64,000 nt of DNA from Homalodisca vitripennis. Taxonomy: Eukaryota > Arthropoda > Insecta > Hemiptera > Cicadellidae. A program made the position numbers and the translations under genes. The notes under the pieces were generated by a model that saw only the letters and a list, made by a program, of their open reading frames with translations, did not search any database and was not told the origin of the DNA. The stretch is from positions 65,944,001-66,008,000 of the forward strand of contig NC_060213.1 in NCBI RefSeq assembly GCF_021130785.1, written 5' to 3'. Numbering within the stretch: the first letter of the stretch is position 1; the number at the start of each line of letters is the position of its first letter. Positions 10,976 to 24,100 of this stretch are shown here, in pieces.

Positions 10976-13900
10976 TGTTTATTTTTCTTATTAATCTAAG
11001 TTTTTATTCGTGAGGCCTTTTATTTATTTTAAATATAATTAATTAAGTATAGATTTATAAAGATTACACTAACATTTAAAATACTTTCCTATCGTTTTGG
11101 AAATTAAAATGTTATCTCATTGTAATGTTAAATGGCCTTTTCATTTAATTATATGTTTGTTTATATTTCTTTATAATAACAACTAGTTTGTTCAGTTACC
11201 TCAATCTGAAAATGATTTCTTCGGAAACGAAAGGCCGAACTAATACACATTACTGTATTCTTAGGTATTGAATTAATAACGAGAAGTATAGTCAATGAGA
11301 AAATAGCATGTACGCTGTAAACTTATTTAATTTAAAAATATAAAAGTTAAATATTTTAAAATTCTGCATAAATGTCTGAAGTTAAGATCCTAAATTGAAG
11401 TATACAGTGGACGTTTGTACGCTTTACACACCCTCTGGTCGATAATGCTAGATGACAAGATGACAGCTACTTGAAATATATCTCTCTTCTTTGTTCTGTT
11501 CCATGACATACAATGTCACAACAATAAAACACTAAATTTCACGGATGGGAATCCATACCCTGTGCCATATTAATCCTAATCCATCAGGTGTCACCAACTT
11601 AATACATAAAAACAAACAAAAGAACTGTAAAATGGCAAAATGGCACAAAAAGCTTGTTTAAATTGTATAGATTCCATTCCTTGAAACGTGTTGTTCTAAT
11701 TTTGTAAAATGTAGCGAAACCAAATGTTCGAAATAAGTTTCAAATTAACCATCGTCAAAAATAAATTTTAAGCAAAGGGGAACATACGGACAAATTGTAC
11801 ACTAATTATATTGAACAGAGTAAATCTACGTAATGATTCTTTTGTAGTATGTCTTCTTAAATTTAATCGATTAAAAATAAACATTCAGAGTTACACTTAA
11901 AACTCTTTTATTTGTTTCATTTTGTATTTAGAACCCAATCCGTTTATGAGGTAAATATCGGCTCTCTAGATTCACGAGAAGTAGAAAAATGAATGAGAAA
12001 TCAACAACCGAGCCATTCATGGCTTGCGTTTTGTAAATAGAGATACGGCCATTCAATTTTCAGTCATTAAAGAAGTATTTATTAGATTCATTACCAAATA
12101 AAACCTTTAGTCCGATTTTCAATACGAAAGCTTCCCAATTTGGTTATAACATAATTTTGAATGAAAACTAATTTATCACTCTCGGCTCTAATACGGTTAC
12201 ATTACTACTCTTGTTATAAAAGTTGATTACTTTACGCTGAATCTGTTTCAGTTCAGAAAGTCACTGACAAAATGCCAGTTAATTATTCAAGTTACACAAA
12301 GGTGTGATGCGATTAAGGCGGTGCTTTGCATGCTTGATGCGGATTTGAATTTTCACTTACGGCTATCATGTAGACAGCACCACTTTGCAAAAGAGCTTTT
12401 AGCCTGGATGCTAAATAAATAACGTTAGGTTGCTGGAACTCATTTGAATCGTGTAGAGATAAATGCAAAGATAATCGTCATAAAATTGGTTTTAAGTCGG
12501 ATTAATTTTTTTGGATAGTTTTTAAGGAACATTTTGATTACAGACCCTTAGGATATAATTTCTGAACATAGAAAAAATATAATAAATGCAATATTCTACG
12601 AGTAGTGGAAGGAATTTGAACTAAAATGTCGGGATCTTATATTCAGCCCAAAAGAAAATCTGTCGAAGACAAGAATTTGAAATTTGTACTGTTTGTAGAT
12701 GAAGAATAACATTGATAAAAATCCCATTAAAAAAATTGAATTAAATTATAATCATATAATCTTCTTAAGTCATAAATGAATAGAAAATATGTAATTCGCT
12801 GAACCTATAACTCATTTATATACTGTAAAATTTCACAATCCACAAATCCAGCTGTAGCGAAACGACCTTGAGATTCCTCCATAAGAAGAATATTAAACCT
12901 CACACACTTTTACGCCCTCATTTTTAATCCTACCATTATGTAAGGTATTTCATTTTAAAGATATATTTAATTTGCATCCAAATGACGTTTTTTTTTATTA
13001 TAAAGTGAATACTTTTTAAATATTCAAATGATGACGTAAACAAAGTTTGAGATGTTATATGTATAACCTATAAAAAAAACACAAAGCGTTTGGAATCCAT
13101 ATTGTTTATGCCTTTGAAATGAGACATCTCATTGAGAAACCTCATAAAATGGGGTTTAACGTTGATATTACGGGACTACAATTAAGATAGTCAATACTGC
13201 TTACAAAATTATCTAAATTTCCTTTTTTAAATGTACGTAATTCCTCAGAGAGTGACCTAAAAAATATTTAAAAAGTTTTATTATCTGTCCTCAGAAGTTA
13301 ACAAGAAATATATTTTTCCAACCAAAAATCGGCTACACCACCTAGATTAATCTTAGCTCTAAAGACATTAAAAAGCGAGATTTGCTGTGGTATGTGATGT
13401 AATTTTCCGGTGTGTTCCTGGATTTAGGTAAATCCCGGTCTTATGTCCTGCGCAAAGCTTGGCTTAACTGACTGTGACCTAAATGACACTGCTTCTGTTC
13501 TTCTCTGTCCACCCCCTGCCAGACCTCCTCTCTCCAGGGTGTCGCACTTTAAGAGAAATATATAGATTAAATGTATTCACGAAGTACCTTACACTCTACA
13601 ATGAACTAAGTTGCATTTATATAATTGAACAAGTACAACTGTAATGTTTGTGTAGTACCGTGCATAACATAACTAATTATTGACAACAGATGATTTGAAA
13701 GAATAGGAGCGGATTTAATGTATTTTTTTCATCATTATCCTTCAATTGGAAGCAAGCCAAAAGTATAGATTGTGAAGAGAAACGTATTGAGCGAAAAGAA
13801 ATTGGGGCTTCATACATAACATTAGTATACCAATAGTTTTAGTATTATTTTTACCAATATATAATAGTCTTACACAATATTTTGTATACGATTCGAGATA

Positions 13901-14600
13901 AATACAAATTTTCATCACAAAATGTTTAGTGAGTGTTATAAGTTATCCAGTAATCTTTTGAGTATTCGAAAGTTTGAATATTTAGGTTTGTCTTTAATCC
14001 AGGAATAATACTGAAAAGGTTAGTATATAGTACTGGGACACCCTATATAGCGTTATATTTAGAGTTTTGGTTCCACAAGAAGAGGACAGGTACAGCGTTT
14101 TGAAACGTCTTGTTTAATTTCTAATTTTGTCAGAATTTTCGTTATTTTGGACAATAAATTATCCAGGTTTCTGTGTCACGTTAAATTGTTTAGTACCTTT
14201 AGTATATTTACAATTAAATACAATTTTTAACGTTTCTAATCAGATTCATAATTGTAATAATTCGTAATCACGACGAGAAAACAAAGATAGGTCAACCATA
14301 TCTGAGTAGTAAAATATTTTGGCAAATACCATAATGATCTGTGCCCAACGTAACTAATTTAAATACTTTATCTTCAACTTCTTTGTAGGACACTATTATT
14401 TAGAGAGAAATAAGAGCCAAATTATTCGAGTGCTTGATTGTTAACTTAGTGAGTATCCAAATTAAAGTGGGTTTCTTCAAACATTGTTAAATTGTAATTA
14501 CGATGTAATTGTGAAGACTAACTTGGAACAATATCAATTCTATCTTCATTGTTTTGTTTTTAAATGTCTTATTTAACATAGCTTTAATTGTATATATTAA
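10976..14600. other. long unassigned AT-rich region
   Basis: Nothing coding is recognised in 3.6 kb. A somewhat GC-richer block lies at about 13380-13560 (CCACCCCCTGCCAGACC and surroundings) and may be a transposon fossil. The text 'ctacttgaaatatatctctctt' at about 11467 resembles 'ctacatgaaatatatctctctt' at 9706, so those two places share an unclassified repeat fragment. Confidence 0.35.
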
Positions 14601-14940
14601 CTAGCAAATACCCGCGGCTTTGCATGCAATTTCATATTAAATAACATATATCTGATAGGCCAGGTAAGTCACTAGGTTTGTTTGTGTTAAATTCTATCTT
14701 TATAGGACTTGGGGAAGTTGGAAAAACAAAAATATGGTTATTCAAAGGGTTGCAACAACATTTCAATCCCTATGGACGGTTGATCTTGATAGAAATATTT
14801 TATTTGCCTGTTGAGAGCATAAGATACGTGTTTGTCACATTTAACCTTCCTAAGGCATCGATCAGTTTAAAAACGAAATATAGTTCTTCTAGGGGTTGCA
14901 AATCTATTTAAATCCTTATAGATGGTAGATCTGTATACGA
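14601..14940 (-). mobile_element. Helitron-like terminus (3' end, minus strand)
   Basis: The plus strand starts ACTAGCAAATACCCGCGGCTT, so the minus strand ends AAGCCGCGGGTATTTGCTAG followed by T, like the copies at 34843, 50966 and 55733. Inside, GGGTTGCAA...TATGGACGGT and GGGGTTGCAAATCTA...TAGATGGT form a diverged internal duplication about 140 bases apart. The 77-codon plus-strand frame at 14678-14911 lies within this repeat and is not a gene. The 5' boundary is unknown, so the given end is only the extent of the internal duplication. Confidence 0.35.
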
Positions 14941-15058
14941 ATGCTATACTTTTTATACTTAAGTCACAATGCTTACGTGTGAAATCTCAACTTCCTCTGA
15001 TATTGGGAACATGGAGAATTAGTGATGAGTATTAGGATTAGATTTTTACATACAGGTT

Positions 15059-15681
15059 TGTAAATTAAGTCCCGATACGTCTGGATATATTCCAAACAGA
15101 TGGAGATATCTATGTAAAATCTTCACCATACCTAATAAATTATTTTTGGACTTTTTCGAGGGTAAACATATCCCACCCCTTTGAAAAAGTAGGGTAGAGG
15201 GGAGACAATTTAAATGTTCAAGTTGCCACCCCTATCTTGTAACATGCAATGTATAAGGTAAATTTAAAAGAAATACAATGACATAAAAAAACGATTCTAG
15301 CAAACATTATGGGCAAATAATCTCTTACATCTATGGTTGTAAATTAAGGCCTGATACCCCTGGATATATTTCAAACCAATTGCATAATCAATTTACAACC
15401 TTCACCATACTTATTAAATTACTTTTTTCTTGATTATGCAGAGAAGCAAATTATCCCCCATTTCAAAGGGGAGGTAGAAGAGGGTAACTTAAAATTGAAA
15501 ATTAAAGTTGTAATTTGAAAATTTATAGTAATCCCACTCTACCCCACTTTGAAAAGGGGGGAGGGGATATATTTACTATCCAAAAAGTCCAAAAAAGTAT
15601 TTTAATAGGTATGGTGAAAATTTTACATAGATATCTCAATCCGTTTGGAATGTATCCAGGTGTATCAGGACTTAATTTACA
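15059..15681. mobile_element. 623-bp foldback element with ~150-bp inverted arms and a third internal copy
   Basis: The left arm (about 15059-15205) starts TGTAAATTAAGTCC and contains GGATATATTCCAAAC, GATATCTATGTAAAAT, CTTCACCATACCTA and TTTTTGGACTTTTT. The right arm (about 15532-15681) is its inverted complement, ending GGACTTAATTTACA. A third, direct copy sits between them at about 15339-15490 (TGTAAATTAAGGCC onward). The arms are estimated at about 85 percent identical. There is no coding capacity. The structure fits a foldback-type or MITE-derived element. A target duplication was not identified. Confidence 0.65.
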
Positions 15682-16339
15682 CTCTGTATAGAAATAACAT
15701 TTAAATATCTAAGTCAGTTTGAACAATTTTAATAGTGTAATAAAATTGTTCAAGTGAATCTATATTTTAGGATTCGGAAGAAAATAAATAGTTTCTCCAA
15801 TACTTGTAACTATTGAAAAAACCTTATAGATACCTAAAATAAACCATTAATCCACTATTTCATTCATACCAAACAAGCAGATTAAACATCCACTTATAAA
15901 TCGTTAATCCCAAATAATTAAGTTCTGTAAAACAAGCAAATATACAATTGCAGAACAGTATTAAAACTTAATTAGTCTGATGTACATGTCTGGGAATCTA
16001 GTGTAAAACCGCTCATGTGGTGGGGTTTTAATGTTGCTTATTACTTTGACTGGAACATGATAGTTAAAAGACTCTTTGGTTACATTCTGCCCAGGTTGGC
16101 CAACCGGATTATACTCAATCGGTTAATTGGATAGCATTTAATATATTTCACGAGGGAGTTGATTCTGCAAATTACTCAGTAATGATTTCAGAGAAGTTTA
16201 TTTGTGCTGTACAAACTACAATCTCAATAGTAAGATATATCCATTCCCAAACTTACATTGCTGGCAATAGGAATAGTTTATATGAAGCAAAATAATAAGC
16301 ATTAATTAGCTGGGTAGAAATACGTGAGTTTATGTGTTA

Positions 16340-18310
16340 CATAATAGACTACCTCTGGAATAGCATAGAGGACTTTTCATGAAGAGACATGCACCATAAT
16401 CTGACTCGATCTTGCCTAGGTAGACATGAAGTTTCATGAAATGATATCTTAGCTTAGTTTCTTTTTTGAGATATCCTGCATACAATCAAGTGGACAGACG
16501 GTAGAGAAAAATGCCAGGTCCCTTTTTGATGTACCTCTCTAACGCTCTACCAAATACCATGGAGAACCATGTAGATTATTAAACTCAGAGTTTCCTTTGA
16601 CAAAGATAAGTTTTATAATTAATTTAAAGTCCACAACTCAATTTGTTTTCCAAATGTCCCTCTGAGAGATAGGGTTCAGTAACGCTCTACCAAATACCAT
16701 GGAGAACCATGTAGATTATTAAACTCAGAGTTTCCTTTGACAAAGATTAAGTTTTATAATTAATTTAAAGTCCACAACTCAATTTGTTTTCCAAATGTCC
16801 CTCTGAGAGATAGGGTTCAGTAACGCTCTACCAAATACCATGGAGAACCATGTAGATTATTAAACTCAGAGTTTCCTTTGACAAAGATAAGTTTTATAAT
16901 TAATTTAAAGTCCACAACTCAATTTGTTTTCCAAATGTCCCTCTGAGAGATAGGGTTCAGTAACGCTCTACCAAATACCATGGAGAACCATGTAGATTAT
17001 TAAACTCAGAGTTTCCTTTGACAAAGATAAGTTTTATAATTAATTTAAAGTCCACAACTCAATTTGTTTTCCAAATGTCCCTCTGAGAGATAGGGTTCAG
17101 TAACGCTCTACCAAATACCATGGAGAACCATGTAGATTATTAAACTCAGAGTTTCCTTTGACAAAGATAAGTTTTATATAATTAATTTAAAGTCCACAAC
17201 TCAATTTGTTTTCCAAATGTCCCTCTGAGAGATAGGGTTCAGTAACGCTCTACCAAATACCATGGAGAACCATGTAGATTATTAAACTCAGAGTTTCCTT
17301 TGACAAAGATTAGTTTTATAATTAATTTAAAGTCCACAACTCAATTTGTTTTCCAAATGTCCCTCTGAGAGATAGGGTTCAGTAACGCTCTACCAAATAC
17401 CATGGAGAACCATGTAGATTATTAAACTCAGAGTTTCCTTTGACAAAGATAAGTTTTATAATTAATTTAAAGTCCACAACTCAATTTGTTTTCCAAATGT
17501 CCCTCTGAGAGATAGGGTTCAGTAACGCTCTACCAAATACCATGGAGAACCATGTAGATTATTAAACTCAGAGTTTCCTTTGACAAAGATTAAGTTTTAT
17601 AATTAATTTAAAGTCCACAACTCAATTTGTTTTCCAAATGTCCCTCTGAGAGATAGGGTTCAGTAACGCTCTACCAAATACCATGGAGAACCATGTAGAT
17701 TATTAAACTCAGATTTTCCTTTGACAAAGATTAGTTTTATAATTAATTTAAAGTCCACAACTCAATTTGTTTTCCAAATGTCCCTCTGAGAGATAGGGTT
17801 CAGTAACGCTCTACCAAATACCATGGAGAACCATGTAGATTATTAAACTCAGAGTTTCCCACAAAGATAAGTTTTATAATTAATTTAAAGTCCACAACTC
17901 AATTTGTTTTCCAAATGTCCCTCTGAGAGATAGGGTTCAGTAACGCTCTGCCAAATTCCATGGAAGGACATACACAATCATCGAACTTGATTTTGCGTAT
18001 GTGCAATATTTCAACTCTAAAGCTCAATTTTTTCTCAAGACGTCCTGAGCACGGTTAAGGTTTGTTGATGCTCACAAGATTCCATAGAAGTATATAAACA
18101 CCCATCGAACTTGATCTTGCGTATGGAGAAATGTATGTTCATGCAAAATTTAAAATCTGAAAATCAATTAGTTCTCTATAATTCTGAGGACAGTTAAGCT
18201 TTGCTACCGCTCAACCAAATTCCATGGACGACATGGTTCATCATCTATTTTGATCCCGCCTATGTATGTTTAAATAAAATTTCATGCTAATTTTAAATCT
18301 AACTGTTTTC
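16340..18310 (-). repeat. dispersed repeat F1, expanded copy containing the 140-bp array
   Basis: Both flanks of the homogeneous array are diverged versions of the same unit. To the left are GGTAGACATGAAGTTTCATG, TTTTTGAGATATCCTGC and GGACAGACGG. To the right are GCTCACAAGATTCCATAGAAG (about 18069) and GCTCAACCAAATTCCATGG (about 18208), spaced about 125-140 bases. The motif CAACCAAATTCCATGG and 'cgaacttgatcttgcgtat' are shared with the F1 copy near 38885. The whole stretch is therefore one old tandem repeat with a recently homogenised centre. Confidence 0.65.
16541..17941. repeat. ten-unit tandem array, ~140-bp unit
   Basis: AACGCTCTACCAAATACCATGG recurs at 16541, 16681, 16822, 16962, 17102, 17244, 17384, 17524, 17665 and 17805, and a diverged start follows at 17942, so unit lengths are 137-142. 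Units are nearly identical. Differences are single-base changes (GATAAG/GATTAG), an extra T in GATTAAG, a TATA insertion near 17176 and a 4-base loss near 17860. Each unit contains GGAGAACCATG and CCCTCTGAGAGATAGGG. There is no open reading frame. The near identity implies recent amplification or homogenisation. Confidence 0.97.
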
Positions 18311-21300
18311 AATGTCTGAGTCAAAGTATTGACTTACCTACATCTTACACTTTGCAGAAACTAAAAGATTTAATGCTAATGTCTTAATTTCACTTACAAT
18401 TATTAAGAAATTATCATTTTAAGTAGTGTATTAAATATAAAACTATCGCTTCCTTAATATTATTATTTTTATATTGAGAGGAAGTATTTGTATGCATGAA
18501 GTAGGTTGTGGATATATTTGTTATATGTTGTTAATTTCATCCTATGTAACGTACTCGATTAATTTGTAATGCTTACGGCATTTGGACGGTTTCAATTTGT
18601 TCTCTTTACTGGCCTTGGCGAGCCAAACAAGGATTTACTCAATCACTACTGTAGTTTTATTCTAATCTTTTTCCCCAATTCTGTAGTGTTCAATAGACCT
18701 AACTGGGTGATCGTTTATGAGCCAATAAAAACCCAATTCAACGTAATTTATGCTCTACTTGGCCCAAATTTGACTGGCATTTTTCAGACCCAAACTAATC
18801 ACGTCCAAAACTTAGAGGTGTATGATAATGTTATCAGAAAGATATTTAGTAGATAATTATTTGAACCAACGAAACAGTTAGTTACATTTTCTTGTACAAC
18901 CGTAACTAGATAACGGAGGAATAAAAATGTTCGTGGACAAATTATTGCACCTGACGCATGCAAAATGGAATTAAAACCTACTGACTTTGATGATTTACAG
19001 ACTTTATTTAGTCATTATACCAGAACATAGATCTTAATGCTCCAGAAGTCGAGAGGAAATTTGCATTTAAAAGCATACAAACTGTTTTTTTTTTAATTCG
19101 ATAGAACAATGTTCCTAAGTAAGAATACGATCGTTAGCCGCCCTAGTTTAGGTGGATGTTGAATTGAAAGGGTCATGAAAGGGTTAAAAATATGAAAAGA
19201 TATTTTGTCTCAAATAACTTTTACTTTGTCTTAAATAAATGTTATATTAGTGTCAGTGACTACCTTTATCTAGTTCTCTTGCGGTGATATGACTGTTATT
19301 AGCGTGTCTGACGGTTAGTTTTATGTTTTGTCAAGTTAAGAAGATATTATCTGGGGAAAATATTGTCGTTCTATATTTTAACCCTTATGCTACCGTCTGA
19401 TTTTTACCTCCACCAAAATTAGCGCGGCTGATGGTCGATTTCTTTATAAAAAGAAATTCCCTCAGGTTAATATTTTGATACATGCGTACAATGTATTATA
19501 CTTATAGGTTACTTTTTAAACCTTGATGTATAGTAAAGCAGAATAAATTTAAATAAAACAAATAAGTAAACTTATTTGACGACATTCTAAACAAACACTG
19601 CCTATTACATTATTTTTGTGATGAGGTGTTGGTTTTCCTGTTTGAACAAGCTTAGAGCCTTGTTCATTGTGTAATGTAATGTTTATTACGGAAATCAAAA
19701 TTTTCAGTGTTAGAGTGACAGCAACGAATTAAGAAATATCGGTTGAATAGACCCAATCTCAGATACCATTCATCATCCATGCATTAAGGAATCGATTCTG
19801 TCAGGGCTTTGTTTTCTTTGCAACTTATTAAAAGGCTTTGAAGCTTTTATCGTTAACTGTAAAACATCAGTACTTAATATTCTCTTTAAAACTTTCCCGA
19901 CTAACTAAAATGGTGCTAAGAGGAGTAGATTATTGTTTTAAACGTTCCTATATTAGATATCACTATTAGTATGTAAAATAGTATTGTGGTGGATTAAAAA
20001 AATCAATATAAAACATGTCGTATTATAATTAGCCTTTTTTCATATTTTTGGGTTGTTGATATTTTTACAGATTTCAAGGAATTGAACCTATTATCGTTCA
20101 AGACTAGCTAACAAACTTATTCCAGTAATATATAAGTACTATCTTAGTGCCAATTTTAGTTAATAGGATAGAAATTATTACAATTAGAGTGTTTACCATT
20201 AACTTTACCAATGTAACTGTAATTAATCAGAAAATTGTATAAACCTCAAGAGAAATTAAAAATCCATGAAAGAATAAACTTTATTGCAAATAAAATATTA
20301 TTTGAAAAACATTATTTATTTGCTTTACTCCACGATGAATACCTTTGAGCGGCCGCTATCATGTTATCCATCGTCAACAAACATTTTTAAACAGTCTTAA
20401 ATTGTTTTTAATATCAGTGTTTTAAGGTTATCATAATAATAAACATCACATTTGAAGGATATGAACTTATTGTATATGCACATGTTCAAATTACTATATA
20501 AATGTTATTATTTTCCCATAGCACATTAAGGTTAAAGTTAGTATAATAGTTTGAGGTAAGTAGGTTACTGGTATTTATAGGGTAATGGTTATTGGACTTC
20601 TGAGGTAGATTTACTTTGAACTACTTTGTGATTCAAAGTATCGTTCCAATTCCATCGTTACGAACTCTAACTCTCCAGTATTATTACTCGTACATTTAAT
20701 TTTGTATTTTCCTTTAACTGGATTTCGTTATGGTATTAAGAACGAACATGGAAACGAACAATGGATCTACAAATTGTGAGTTTGAAGAAACAATAGAAAC
20801 ACGTCAGAGCTGTATTAGTATTTTTCCAACAAAACTTATACTAAGATGAATTGTAGATGAATAGTAGATGAATGAAATATTAGAAGATGAATTCCCAGAA
20901 TTCGAAATGTACATTGTACGAAAATAAAAAAGTTTAAAAGTGTTAAAAAGGTTTATTATTATATACATATTTATCAAAAACTTTTCGAGGCTACATCTCT
21001 AATACTTAGGCCTACAATCTCTTTTATCGATATATTAATACTCATCATAATTCTCAGGATTCATTTCATAAAATAAAAATGAGATTATTACACAATTGAA
21101 ATGTGTGATACTCTATTTTCAAAATACGTAACGGAACCATTTTTAGTTTCAGGTACCAATATTAGTTTAAAAGTGACATTCAGCATTCGCCATGAATAAG
21201 GTATTACGTATACTGGCTGATAAGAAATACATAGTTAAAAAAAGTGGGAATAAATTTAATATAGAGCCTTAAAATTTAATCCGACTTTAAAAGTTAGAAA

Positions 21301-21815
21301 TTTGGTTGTAGCGTACAACCTGATTTTTTCATGAATCGATAAAGTAATTTGTCCCAAGAAAGTAATCAGTTGTAAACCATGATAGTTTTGGTAGAGGTCA
21401 AAGTGAGTGAATTTCGAAAGAGTTAAAATATGAAAGGGTAATTTTTTTTTATAAATTATATGTTTTAAAGCTTGGAACATTTAAAACCGATGGTCAAACA
21501 CATAACTGATAGTTATATCAACGTCAGACAACTACAACGATATAGCTGACACTGATTTCCCATTCATTTATGTTTGAGACGATTTGTTTAAAATGTTTCA
21601 AGCTAAGAGAATTATTTGAAAAATATTTATAATTTAATATAAGTACCTCTTTCAATGCGTGTTATTTTGGCCTCCACCAAAATTAGCGTTTTGTAGAACA
21701 AAAACAAACGTTTATAAAATGCAAATTGGCTCTTGGCTCTTAGACTATTAAGTTTTTGTCGAAGATTTATGGGTGATGTCTCGCTCATATATGATAAATT
21801 TAATAAGAATCTACC
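18311..21815. other. unassigned AT-rich region
   Basis: No coding relic is recognised. The phrase CCTCCACCAAAATTAGCG occurs at about 19409 and again at about 21671, which points to a shared unclassified repeat. The 95-codon plus-strand frame at 18569-18856 is the longest here; it has no domain I recognise and no supporting splice or promoter context. Confidence 0.35.
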
Positions 21816-21952
21816 TAATTGTAGTATCACTAGATAAAGGAATACAAAATTTTCCAATATATAATTTTTTATAATTATAAATTATAATTATAATTATAAA
21901 AAATTATATATTGGAAAATGTTGTATTCCTTTATCTAGTGATACTACAATTA
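21816..21952. mobile_element. 137-bp near-perfect palindrome, TA-flanked MITE candidate
   Basis: The left arm begins TAATTGTAGTATCACTAGAT and the right arm ends with its exact complement ATCTAGTGATACTACAATTA. The arms extend through AAGGAATAC...TTTTCCAATATATAATTTTT with about one mismatch and meet at an AT core. Each end carries TA, the Tc1/mariner target. A 12-bp direct repeat AAGAATCTACCT lies at 21805 and 21986, flanking the palindrome plus 33 extra bases, so a different boundary is possible. The single-strand form would be a very long hairpin. Confidence 0.75.
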
Positions 21953-22904
21953 CTCGTTTTTCCAATGCTCCAAGATTCTACATACAAGAATCTACCTGCT
22001 TTTACGGGTTTCTAAGCTCAATTCAATGACATTATAATCTAAAAATTTTTAAAATATTTAAACTGTGTATCAGTTAGAAGAAAGGTCAATTTAACATGAC
22101 TGTCATCTGGAAAAATAAACACAAATATGCTATGTATTGTTAGTTTTCCCAACTGATGACTGTTATGAGTGCCACGTTAATAAGCACGTAACACTAATAA
22201 AGATCATGAAACGTGTATGCTATTAGCATATAAAGAGGTTTCTAAAAAATATGAACATGGTTTAGTTAATTAGTCCGAAATTATGTTTACACACATGTAC
22301 CCATTTATCGATATGATGTTGTTTATTTCTCAATAATTTGTACAGAAACCTTTTGGAAACCTCATGAGAGATTAAAAAAACCGGGAAAAACGTAAATGAC
22401 CTAAGAATCGCAAGGCTCATCTATATTTTACTATACAATCATTATTAATAAAATAACCATTGTTTTACAACCTTTGAATAGGCGCCAACTTGAAATCTTA
22501 AGATATATGAAAAATGTGTTACAATAAAAGGTGATTGAGACTAATTGAAAATTCCAAGAATTTTGTAATTTCTATGTATAATGTCAAATTGTAGAGATAC
22601 GAAGTTTCCCATAAAATGGTGGCACCCATCTTAAACGTTATTGTTGTTGTCAATATATTAGTTAATTACTGGTTTATTTCGCTAACGAGTTGGTTTAAGG
22701 CATGTATAGTTATTATCCTTCTGTGAAGTTCAGTTGGAATCAATTATGACGGTAGCTATCATGTTTACAAGTGGTATATAGAAGTAAAAAAAAAACTAGG
22801 CTTTTCTATTATGTATGGTGTTTATGGAACTAAAATTAAGAACGGCATTGAACCGGTACAGACAGAAACGGTAGCGTAAGCATATATTTCAACCTAACCT
22901 TCCA

Positions 22905-23175
22905 AATAAAACTTTAAGGCTGCTTACAAATAATTAATTAAAATATATGATACTACAGCAATTACAAATCTACATGAAGTATGAATCGTACAAATCTACA
23001 TGAATAGGCGTTGCTTTAAACTCTATCAACTCCTCGCCCCTTTTCTTCTCTAATTCTCTTTTCTGTGTTCCTTGTCATTCTTTTGAAATTGCGTTTCAGT
23101 AAACTTGTATAAACGTACTTTTAAATTCACTGAATACAGTATGTTTCTGTAACTGTTTGTCTTAATATTGCTTGT
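22905..23175 (+). repeat. dispersed repeat family Z, copy 1
   Basis: It shares with 48725-48990 the start 'aaggctgcttacaaataat', a pyrimidine-rich middle (TCTTCTCTAATTCTCTTTTC) and CTTGTATAAAC followed by 'actgaatacagtatg'-like text. A third copy at 36285-36450 matches the middle. The class is unknown and there is no open frame. Confidence 0.45.
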
Positions 23176-23874
23176 CAAGTGTTTTATTGTATTGCATTTT
23201 TCATTGATAACCTTTGATTTCCACTAAATATTGTTCTAAGAATATTCCCAGGTTACATATTTTATCTTGTCTCCATATTACACCATATTAATGTGAACAC
23301 TATGTCACGTTTAACATAGTAGTTTTTAATCTAGAATCGTAAATGAGACACGTTAAAAAAGAATGAAAATTCAATTTAAAAATTAATTTTTGGTAAATTC
23401 TTTCAATATTTACATGTTCTACAAATTAACTCCCTAGTTCAATTATAAGGAGCTTTAATAATGTATAATGTATAAAAATACTAACGTAGTTTTACAGCAC
23501 TATACTATTTTTGATATGCTATAATTATAAGTTGATACGTGTTAAATGTTGGTGTTAAATTTTGAATGAAACTCCATTTATATAGTATAAATAATAAGTT
23601 CTATGATGTTACATGTCCAATCATGGAATTTGAAATTTTGCAAAAAACCTCAGCGAAGCCTTTTACGCGGCACTTACATTAGTGTGGCGTACTTCCAGCT
23701 TGTAATTTATTAAATGAGATCCATATAAAATCAAGCTTCAAAGTATATTCTAGTTTAAACCTTATATCTAAAATATGCTGCGGTAAAAGTTTATAAAATT
23801 TTTTATTATGACTTGATTGTAGAATAACAATGTATTCTGTATTCCTAAAACACTCCATCATAATGAAAAAATAA

Positions 23875-24100
23875 AAAGTAGCTTAGCAATTAAAAATATA
23901 TGAATATTCGTCGCAGTTTGGTTTGTTTGACAACATCTTCCCTCCTTTGGGAGGGTTCACATCTATTCATGTGGTAACGATTTGGTAAACATGTGGAACC
24001 AGTCTCGTGTTCCTGTTGAAGCTGGAAGCCGTCCCTAATTTGAGTAAAGCTTCTCATACATTGAGTTACGGCAATATTTGTCTTTATAGAACCAGTAGCA
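23875..24100 (+). repeat. dispersed repeat family Y, copy 1
   Basis: It aligns with 50065-50300: AGCTTAGCAATTAAAAATAT, GATATTCGT-like, CAGT(T)TGGTTTG, CATTCATGTG, GGAACCAGTCTCGT, CTGAAAGC/CTGGAAGC, CCATACATTGAGTT. It is also related to 32860-33000, 38405-38560, 61975-62130 and, inverted, 56925-57060. The two overlapping open frames here (23890-24159 and 24007-24306) are repeat sequence, not genes. Confidence 0.5.

Noticed and set aside
14678..14911. 77-codon ORF containing GLGEVGKT, reminiscent of a P-loop
   Set aside because: It lies inside a Helitron-like repeat with an internal duplication; the P-loop-like string is isolated, with no further GTPase motifs.
16541..17941. CRISPR array
   Set aside because: The units are contiguous ~140-bp repeats without unique spacers, in eukaryotic DNA.
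18569..18856. 95-codon plus-strand ORF
   Set aside because: No domain, conserved motif, splice or promoter context recognised; its length is within chance expectation.
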